Part shown: in pieces, positions 56,254-64,000 of the stretch | Layout: every line of letters starts with the position of its first letter | How positions within the stretch are numbered: the first letter of the stretch is position 1 | Source: Apodospora peruviana | Taxonomy: Eukaryota; Ascomycota; Sordariomycetes; Sordariales; Lasiosphaeriaceae | NCBI GenBank assembly: GCA_033439685.1 | Contig: JAUEDM010000005.1 | Span: forward strand, 2,852,001-2,916,000 | Direction of reading: 5' to 3' | Length of the DNA: 64,000 nucleotides | Translations under genes and position numbers: made by a program | Notes under the pieces: model-generated | What the model saw: only the letters and a program-made list of their open reading frames with translations | Databases searched by the model: none | Told to the model about the DNA's origin: nothing

Positions 56254-58176
56254 CTAGATTCTCGTATTTTTGCACAACAAACCCTTAACCTGACGGCAAC
56301 CGCGCTTTGCAGCAAGATCCTCGGCCGTGCTACCAAAGGACGTCTTCGCATTCAAACTGGCGCCATGCTCAATGAGAAGCTTGACAGTCTCAATTCGTCC
56401 GCTCTGCGCCGCAATATGAAGCGGGGTGCGGTCTCTGAGGCCCTTGGCGTTGACGTCGACAGAGCCGTCATCTTGTCTGAGGACGTGTTCGACCCTTTTG
56501 GCGCTTCCGCTTTCGCAGGCCTCATGCAGCGGGGTCCAAGGTCGAGCATCAACCCACGACGTATCAGGTACAGGAAGTAAATATCCGGCTCTAGAAAGAC
56601 AGACAAGAAGTTGTGTATCCGCTGAGTCCACATGATTCGGCATGAGCCGATCTGCTCGTGCGCGTATGGAGGGAACTGTCGTCAAGAGTTCGGCCAGTGG
56701 TTCAGGCTGTACGATAGACAGAAGCCAAAACACATGAAGAAAATGGTGGTCGGGCAAATCTTGGATGGGCTTTTTCAAGGAGAGCTCTCCGATCGACCCT
56801 GTATCCAAACCTTGTAGAAGTATCGTGATGAGTTCAGTGGTCGGCGATGAGTTTGGGTGCTGGGTATACCTGGATTGAACGAGTGGTGCGACGCTTTCAA
56901 ATATTCTCAAAGCAAAGAAACATGCTTTCGCTTCGATATTTCCAAGAGGGTCGAGGTCAAGGATTCGAGAGACTGAATGCAAGCCAGAAGCCGAGCGGCA
57001 ACGTTGGCTGTTCGTCCCATCAAGAGCTTCGCGGTCTCGCTTTTCTGTGACTGTCGCTCCTGCATCCAGCAGCATTCTGGCAATCTCGTCCTGGCCTTGC
57101 TCCAGAGCATAGCCCAGCGGTGTTCCCTTCCAAGTATCTCGGCCGACACAGGCGCCGTAAGACAGCAGAAGAGACACGAAACTCTGGTGACCAGCCGTGA
57201 CAGCATAGTGTAGCGGACTGGGAGAGAACATTGGTCCATCAGCATGACTCCCTTGATCGCGGAGCAATCTGATTGCTCTGTCCTCTAGTCCCAAACATGC
57301 CGAGATTTGCAGCGGAGTCCTCGGCTTGGGTGCTGGGTGATTATATTGGAGTTTGCGTTTGAGCACCGAAAGTATGACGTCGTGGTCGATGATGGGTGCT
57401 TTTTGTCCGGTGATTGGTGGTGACTGCTTGTGTCTCTCGTGCACGAGTAGCTCAACTACCGCCTGATGTCCCTACTCTTGAGCATAGTCTAGCGGCGTCG
57501 AGTTGTAAGTATCATGAGCTGTGATGGACGCCTTGTGTGCCAGGAGAGCCTTTGCAATGTCCAGATGACCGTTCTTGGCTGCGTAATGCAGTGCTGTCTG
57601 GCTGGCTTCGCCCTGGGCTATGACTGAGACCTTCTCCGCAAGCAGGATTTTTACGATGTTCAAGTGACCATTCTTGGTGGCACAGTGCAGAGCTGTCAGA
57701 CCGTCTCTGGTTTGGGCTGTCGTCGAGGCCTTCTTTGCTAAGAGAATTGTCACAGCCTCCAGATTTCCAAACTCAGCGGCGTAGTGAAGCGCTGTGTAGG
57801 AGTTTGCGTCTGCCTTCCTAATGTTCGCCGACGTTGACTTGACGAGAGTCTTGAGGATTGCCAGCGAGCCGTTAATTGCTGCTCGATGTAACAGGGTTCG
57901 GGACTTGTCGAGTTTGGCTGCTTTGAATGCGAGTTGCATTCTTGGGGCCCGCCCTCCGGTGCTTTTCCGAGCTGTTTGCCCATAAAAGCTCCCTGTCTGC
58001 TCAGGAAGGTCCAGAACCAGTAGCCATGAGGACCGAAAACCGCACCTTCTGAACAACAACGAAGACCAGAAGTTGTCATTATTATTGAGAGGGCGAGAAC
58101 GTGTGTCTGGACCTGGTAGTCCACTTTCTGTTTTGGGGGAAGTTGCTGACCCAGCACAATGAGGATTACGTGTCAA
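56254..58176 (-). pseudogene. Ankyrin-repeat gene interrupted by an in-frame TAG
   Basis: Seen: one continuous minus-strand frame from about 58176 to 56254 broken only by TAG at 57474-57472. Upstream of the stop are five ankyrin repeats (TLLHRAAINGSLAILKTLV; TALHYAAEFGNLEAVTILL; TALHCATKNGHLNIVKILL; TALHYAAKNGHLDIAKALL; STPLDYAQE). Directly after the stop the fifth repeat continues (GHQAVVELLV), followed by further repeats (SPLHYAVTAGHQSFVSLLL; TPLGYALEQGQDEIARMLL; WTPLHEACESGSAKRVEHVL; TPLHIAAQSGRIETVKLLI). The stop replaces the residue between Glu and Gly of AQE-GH; neighbouring repeats have Gln, Asn or Ser there, so CAG to TAG would be enough. No clear start: Met at 57939 precedes the first repeat, and the sequence before it is not domain-like, so the N-terminus (often a NACHT or signalling domain) may be lost. 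Likely a nonfunctional or allelic null gene. Confidence 0.75.
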
Positions 58177-58380
58177 TAACGGTAGAAGTCTTGCCTAGGG
58201 AGTTTTTTCGATTCCGTTTCCCAACTCCGTTTCACAACACTACGTGGTGTGATTCTGACCGTCACCTTTGTATGACATTCTTACTAAATAATACAGTTTC
58301 CGAGCAATTATATAGTTTTTATAGCATTTCTGACATCAAATATAAGGCCTCTTTCAGCTGCCAATACCTTAACTATGTCC

Positions 58381-59586
58381 TCACTCTTCCTTCCACATCA
58401 TCACCAACCTGACTTCCACGCTCTCCCGCGGTTGGGGAAGCGAACGCCCCGCCCTGTCAAGTTTGACAAATGCGCCATGTGCGGTGTGTCCTTGGTTTCT
58501 ATTGTAAGCAATTGATGAGGTATATGGTTTTCGCGGTGGGTGATGCGCTGCGAACATACTCAGTGCATTTTCTGTCTTGATCGAGTCCCAAGACGTAAAA
58601 AGAATTACCTCCTCGGGGAGTTGGTCTGATACCCAGAACCACGTTTGGGACGGTCGATATTTTAGCACCATGCTTTTCTCCACCTGCACGGGGGAAACCT
58701 GATCCATCTCCAAAGCATCTTCCAGCTTCGCTGTTCGACGATCGCAGAATACTAGCGGGCAATTGTCAACCTTACGAAGGGGCCGCCAGACACTTCCGCG
58801 GCAAAGGCGTATGGGTCAGTTACGAAACAATCTCGGCAGGCAATGGAATGAAATTTATAGAATGGGTTAGGGAGACATACTTTACAATTCTATATCGTCC
58901 CCTTCCCCCAAGAACATCCTGGAATTCGTCCGCTGTCAGGTGTTTCTGGAGCGTTGTGAGACCCCCAGCATACGAGTAATCTTTTTTTTGACCGGTAATT
59001 TTACTTCAGTTTGAGATATTCTTGTGAAGGTAGTAGTTTAACAAGGTAAAACTAACCGCAATGCATGACCGCCGCCGGTGCCAGGGCTTGATGACGAGCA
59101 TTTTCCAACTCATTTAACTGATCTTGGATCCGGCCAGTCGAACGAGCTCTTCGAAACTGTGTTTCATGTGTTTGTCAACAGCTTTCCCCCAAACCCATCC
59201 CACAGAGGGACCCGCGGAAGCGACAGACATACCCGCCAGTCAATACACAGAGCGCGAGGTGCGTTCAAAGCCGCCATCGCCAGCTGCGTTGTCTCACGAA
59301 GATACGCGGCTACCTGGTCTCTGTTCTTGCTGTCTTCAAAAACCTCGGCTCTCAAGCGGTGGCAGGCGGTGGATGGCTGGTAGTGGAACTGGAACCCGCA
59401 CTCAGGCAGCAAGAAATTCTGCTCTTGCGCGGCGTCGTCACGCAGGTCATGTACCTCGATATTGGATACTGTTTCGTATATGCAGTTGGTCTTTGCTCCC
59501 ACGTCCTCGGGGAAGCCGTGCAAGACATATGGCTGTTCCTCATCGTAGAGTGGCAGGTCTGCCAGAAAACACAACGATGCCTTCAT
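58381..59586 (-). CDS. CmcJ/AsaB-like oxidoreductase (secondary-metabolism type)
   Basis: Seen: five exons, 59586-59233, 59156-59057, 58980-58881, 58792-58560 and 58490-58381, join in phase to 298 residues (introns 76, 76, 88 and 69 bp). The fourth intron is a multiple of three and leaves the frame open; splicing it out gives the better family match (ENALRHTAHGAF). Family hallmarks: PLYDEEQPYVL, TNCIYETVSNIEVHDLR, CGFQFHYQPS, ALCIDWR, HCDYSYAGGLTTLQKHLT, IVNVWRPLR, CPLVFCD, LKYRPSQTWFWVSDQLPEEVILF and PRESVEVRLVMMW. Known: homologues include AsaB and CmcJ-type hydroxylase/desaturases of fungal natural-product clusters, and NvfI-like dioxygenases. Here HCDYS stands where relatives have HxDQS, so the first His and the Asp are retained. 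Substrate unknown; no neighbouring polyketide or peptide synthase lies in the window. Confidence 0.85.
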
Positions 59587-61093
59587 GTTGTGGTGTTGGA
59601 GCGCGTGCGGGGATTGTTCTATGCTAGATGGTACCTAGTACGAGGAACGTCCGGAATGGCTTGTTGATAGGTTTGTCCTTCTAGACAAGAGCCCTCCAAG
59701 CTGCAAAGCCCCGCTTTCCGTGGAAGGAATCCCACAAACTTGACTCGGTTGCAGATAAGTACCACGTCAATCCGCGTTACTGCATTCATGCGGTACATGT
59801 ACCTAATACGGTAACAGAGGCTACTCGCTCGCATCCTTGACACCCTATTACCTCCTCGCCTTTATTCCCTTCACATTCCGGATTTCATATCTATCATGTC
59901 TAGCAACCTCAATGTCCCATGCATATCGACAGAGTCATGAAGTCGGGCAAGTAGTTGATCATTGTGGTCCCGGAACGCTCCAAACAGAATTGCAAGTCAG
60001 CTAGCAGAACTCGAAAACAAGGTGAACACAATGCCAGGCTACAACATACCATTCCCGTAGCCATCGTTCCAGGTTTTGACCTCCCCTTCGCCGCGGGGAT
60101 CGGTCACGAAAGCCTTCCAAGGCTGTCTCTTCTTAGTTTCCAAATTCTCTGGCATACCGAGGACCGGATTCGTTCTCCCAAGCACGAGCAATGGTCCTTC
60201 TCTCATGCCCATTGTGATATTGGTTGGACTGGTGCTGTTGGGGGAAGGGGTGAGGAATATTTTCGTTCTGTCTTCTGTTTTTGTGAGTTGGGAGAGAGAA
60301 GGGACCGCGACTCCAGATATACAACTACCTACCTACCTTTAGAACGGGGTATTCGCTATAATAAACCTTTTTCACCCGCTGATGTTGGGGGCCTGACCCC
60401 TCACTTGGTGCCAAGGCGCACATCACCACCCATCTGTCTCTTCCGAATATCCGTTGGTTACCAGTTAGCTTTACGGGGATACTCAATGGGTGGAACACTA
60501 CCTACATGACTTTGTTGACGATGGTGTGCCTATTAATTACGCAATACCGTAAGGTAAAAAGCCGGGTAGGTCAGATCCCTCCTCGACGCTCCAGCTTCCG
60601 ATTGGGAGAGAAATTCTAGTCTTTGGCACTGGAAAAGTAACAGACACCCACAATTCTTTTATTTCATTCGATATTCGGGGTTTTACCGGTAACCCGTACT
60701 CTGACCCCAATTGTCAAATACTTGGCGCCTGAGGCCCTGATTTTCAGCTCCTTGTATTAGCCAAAGGTACCACAAGGAAGGCCTAGGTAGGTCTTGGCAA
60801 TACTGGGTATCAACGGGGGTCCCCAGAACCCCCCGTTCCCAACAAACTTCGTTTTCGGAATACACACAATTACAAGCTTCAAGACTGGTGTTACTCGTGC
60901 CCCGCCCCACTTATTCCCCGGGCACGAGGACCTGTGGTGATTAGACCCGTTGTATTCAACACCGATTATCTCGCGGCCAGTCCGTCCTGTTAAACGAACT
61001 TGCCTCCACGACCAAGCCTTCCGGCCATCCGCACGCACTGGCGTAAGATTAGCAACTGCCTCCGCCGCTTCTGTAAATAGCACCGACCCCAGG
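59587..61093. other. Intergenic between divergent genes
   Basis: Upstream region shared by the CmcJ/AsaB-like gene and the HET gene. Open frames such as 59955-60509 (+) have no domain or splice support. Confidence 0.5.
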
Positions 61094-63188
61094 ATGTCGT
61101 TCAGAATCTATGGGCAGAATGCACCGGAAAGCTTGGTCCAAGGATCTACAACGTCCCCAACGCCCCGCGGACGCCAACCACTGCCAGTCGTTCAACAATC
61201 CTTTCGATATCAGGAACTTGAAGCCCTACCTCATACCGTCCGCCTCCTTCTTCTGCACCCATTCGCATTCTCCACCGATGAACCCATTCGGTGTAACCTT
61301 GTGCATACAGATCTGAAATCACAGGACTGCAAATTCATTGCTCTATCGTACTGCTGGGGAAACTCGGCAGCCGAGCTCCCTCTCTTTCTCAATGTATGCC
61401 TGAAACCATCTTCTTGGGAACTGGACCTGAACATGCCCTGCTATCATTGCTCTCTTACTGCAACGCATCGCACATTTCAAGCTGACTTTGTCAAATAACT
61501 TGTCAAAACACTATTTAATACAGGGCGATGTCTTCCTCGTGACAGAAAGCCTATGGAATGCTTTGTTGTCGCTACGGCCCAAGCCCGGCGCCGAACCGAT
61601 CCCCCTGTGGGCGGACGCCATTTGCATCAACCAACAGAACGTGCCTGAGCGCAACATGCAGGTTCAGCTGATGACTGAAATATACGGAGCGGCTGAGTAC
61701 GTGGCAGTCCACCTAGGCCCCGAGACAAACACCACCACGTTGGCTCTGGCCCAGCTCGAAGTCATGGCAGAGGCACAGGCTGCTCACGACTCCCAAAACG
61801 GCGATACTACTACTATTCCAAGCATGATCAACGGTACAGAGAAGGGGAATGAGCTATACCTGCGTTGGCAAGCGCTGGTGGAGTTTCTCGCACTCGATTA
61901 CTGGCATCGGCTCTGGATCGTTCAGGAAATTATACTCTCGCGCTCGGCCGTAATGTACTGTGGCACGCCTGCGCGTGTGATACCTTGGGCTAGCTATCAA
62001 AAGGCGATGGCGTGCCTAACCCGACATTCTAAACTGCTGCTCAAGTTCCATTTCATGGATGGCTACGCCATACCCCGAATGAACCGTACTTGGTACGGAG
62101 TCATGGCAGCGCACATGGAGTCCCGGCTCGAGCCCAGAGGCAGAAACAGCGGCAGGACGGATGGTGTCGACTTTGTGGGTCTGATGGAGCGGCATCGCTA
62201 CCGAAAATGCGGAGAGCCCAAGGACAAGATCTACGGCATGCTAGGTCTTGTCCCCCCCGAGCAGCGCCACCTGGTGGAAGTAGACTATGGGGCCTCGCTG
62301 ACCAAGGTCTTTACCGGCTTTGCGGGGGCCATGATCCAGTCCACACAACGCCTGGACATCATTTGCTTCACGCGACATTCACCCGTGTACGAGCGCCCGG
62401 ATCGACTCCCGTCCTGGGTGCCGGATTGGGCGTATCAGAGAGAGTCCCTTTCCATCAGGTCGACGACCGTCGTTCGACTTGATGCATCGAGGGGGCGGCG
62501 GCAAGCACCCCAGGACTTGGTAATCAGCGGCGGCGGGTATCGGCTTTGCATCCGCGGTGTGTATATCGATTCCGTCCGCCTGTGCTCGGTAACGTGCAGC
62601 CTGCCGTGGAATAACAGCGGCCTGCTCCTCGCCTTGGTATCATCCTGGATGATGGTGCACGTGGGAGCGTCCGGTTTGAAAGTGAGGGAAGAAACTGCCA
62701 ATGCAGGTGAGCAGTTCTGTGAAGCTGTTATCTTTGGCAGTGGACCGAGGCTGTTCGGCCAAGATGAATATCTCGATAAAATGCTTCAAACTTTCCGGAC
62801 GCACCAGAGGACAGATTCGGGATATGTACCACTCCCCTCGACTGTTTTCGAACCCAGTAGTAAAGTCAAAGCACCCGTGGGAGAAGCATATGAGTTGGGC
62901 GACGCGGTGAGCCGAGAGATTTGGTCTCTGGCCGGGAATTGTCTTGCTGGCCGTCGAACATTTATTACCCGGGATCAGGGACTACTGGGCGTGGGTTCTG
63001 GGTATCTGGGAAACGGCGATGTGGTCTGTGTTCCACTGGGATGTGACACACCAATCGTGCTCAGAGCTCTAGGAAACGGAGAATATAAATTTGTGAGTGA
63101 CGCGTATGTTTGTGGTTACATGGATGGCAGGGCGATAGAGGAGCTAGATGAGAGACGGAAGGAATTGCAAGAGTTTGTTCTTGTATAA
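61094..63188 (+). CDS. HET-domain (heterokaryon incompatibility) protein
   Basis: Seen: exons 61094-61393 and 61524-63188 join in phase 0 (130-bp intron, GTATGC...ATACAG) to 654 residues; the junction restores SYCWGN...LFLN-GDVFLVTESLW. HET-domain blocks are in order: IALSYCWG (83-89), VTESLWNALLSLR, LWADAICINQQN (128-139), ERNMQVQLMTEIYGAAEYVAVHLG and the RLWIVQEI box. A long C-terminal region with PKDKIYGMLGLVP and LPSWVPDW is typical of the 6-8 kDa-domain-linked HET family. Known: HET domains trigger programmed cell death on non-self fusion or act downstream of NLRs. No NLR is immediately adjacent, although a possible partial gene follows at the window edge. All HET blocks are intact. Confidence 0.93.
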
Positions 63189-63791
63189 AGCACTGTAATT
63201 AATGGTAATGAGTGGGAGGGGGGTAGGGGGGTACGAGAATGCCATTCTTACACTAGAAAACTCCGCCGGGCTGCAGCTTGTGCGGGCTAGACAAGGAGCT
63301 CACTTTTAAAGTTACGGCGGAGTGGCGACCCTGATGAGCCTTGGTTGCCGCTGCTATGCACCTAATTAGGTAACCAAACAGCGGCAAAGGGGCAAGTGAA
63401 GCTGACGGGATGCAGCTAAAGTGATCCACATCTAGGTAAAGAGCAATGCTAATTTTGGGCATGTCTAGCATAGTGGTAGTGGTCTGTGCCGTGACAGTAT
63501 TCTAGAAGAGTCAATAGGTATGAACGCAGTAGAATAAGCGATACCTTCCCGCCTCCGTTATTGCTTCCGTTTGTAGGTCGTTATGGAGACGGTGGCTGCC
63601 GATTCTGCCTTGCCTTCTGCATGATGTCGGATTTGACATTTCAGCTGAATCTGCCTAAGAGCCTGGGAGCCTGAGAGCCGTCTAAGAACTTCACTCCGTC
63701 CTTAGGTTTTCGATTCACGGACAGCACGGACACCACCGTTATCCGCATATATCACCTTCACCGCTTCCATACCAGTCATCCTGGTGAAGCG
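63189..63791. other. Intergenic, no supported gene
   Basis: 3' flank of the HET gene and putative promoter of the edge gene; only a short minus frame. Confidence 0.55.
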
Positions 63792-63975
63792 ATGAGACTC
63801 AAGGACCTGGTTTCTAGGGCAAAGAGGAGGAAGACAGGACGTGAGACGGATGAATTGGTGAGCAGTGTCCCTGCGATAGAAGAGCCCCGAAAAAAGTGCC
63901 CACTGCTGTCTCCGAGCCTCGCTATGGCCTATTCCATCTTAATGAGGTTGGATCCGGAGCAAAGGACATGATAGA
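63792..63975 (+). CDS. Possible first exon of a gene leaving the window
   Basis: Seen: ATG 63792 starts MRLKDLVSRAKRRKTGRETDEL. In the +1 frame, from about 63850, a protein-like stretch follows (KKVPTAVSEPRYGLFHLNE) and ends at a good donor GTGAGT (63976). The first part resembles the start of fungal NLRs or SERAC1-like hydrolases (M-R-L-K-D-L...; xYGLFxL before an alpha/beta-hydrolase domain), but the two frames do not join cleanly. Either the frame is shifted or the start differs. Truncated by the window edge. Confidence 0.3.
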
Positions 63976-64000
63976 GTGAGTGCCAAGTCATTTTTTAGTT

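Noticed and set aside
1..64000. CRISPR arrays, prophage, operons or rRNA
   Set aside because: Intron-rich fungal nuclear DNA; no regularly spaced repeats or bacterial features.

Overview
The window is nuclear DNA of a filamentous ascomycete (Pezizomycotina, most like a Sordariomycete). The reasons are short introns (about 48-190 bp) with GT/GC...CTAAC-type...AG signals, intron-split genes on both strands, and fungal-specific families: a HET-domain protein, a patatin-NB-ARC-TPR NOD-like receptor, a CmcJ/AsaB-like oxidoreductase, a Trf4/Cid14 poly(A) polymerase and ARP6. There are no operons, ribosomal RNA genes, CRISPR arrays or recognisable transposons. Species is not assignable from sequence alone.

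Layout. 1-3.8 kb: a 5'-truncated NLR gene ending in ten 126-bp TPR repeats. 5.2-7.8 kb: two neighbouring minus-strand Cys/His zinc-motif genes, the first with a reading-frame break, separated by a short imperfect inverted repeat. 8.4-10.3 kb: a large minus-strand gene fusing an E2 (UBC) domain to an F-box. 11.3-12.0 kb: a small three-exon secreted protein. 12-15.7 kb: gene-poor. 15.7-16.7 kb: a Cys-rich gene with apparent frame breaks. 17.8-19.6 kb: a Met-rich alpha/beta-hydrolase-like protein that seems to lack its catalytic residues. 20.8-21.6 kb: a conserved fungal protein of unknown function. 24.6-26.1 kb: a coiled-coil/polyQ protein with a tandemly duplicated C-terminal module. 26.5-29.1 kb: a four-exon gene with a STAND-type N-terminal domain, a ubiquitin-like fold and a zinc ribbon. 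30.65 kb: tRNA-Ser(CGA) followed by a 3'-half tRNA-like copy. 32-38 kb: several lineage-specific or hypothetical genes. 39.7-43.7 kb: a secreted serine-beta-lactamase-like protein converging on a monosaccharide transporter. 47.4-50.1 kb: the Trf4/Cid14 polymerase. 51.1-52.2 kb: a multi-pass membrane protein. 52.8-54.3 kb: ARP6. 54.9-55.7 kb: a basic coiled-coil protein. 56.3-58.2 kb: an ankyrin-repeat gene interrupted by an in-frame TAG. 58.4-59.6 kb: a five-exon CmcJ/AsaB-like oxidoreductase. 61.1-63.2 kb: a HET-domain gene. At the right edge is the possible first exon of another gene.

Housekeeping genes (Trf4, ARP6, transporter, tRNA) are interspersed with rapidly evolving non-self-recognition or cell-death type genes (NLR, STAND N-terminal/Ubl, ankyrin pseudogene, HET), which sit mainly toward the two ends. 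Several accessory genes show premature stops or frame changes while the housekeeping genes are intact, suggesting real turnover of accessory genes. All splice models were read by eye from phase, splice signals and protein continuity; none is backed by transcripts.
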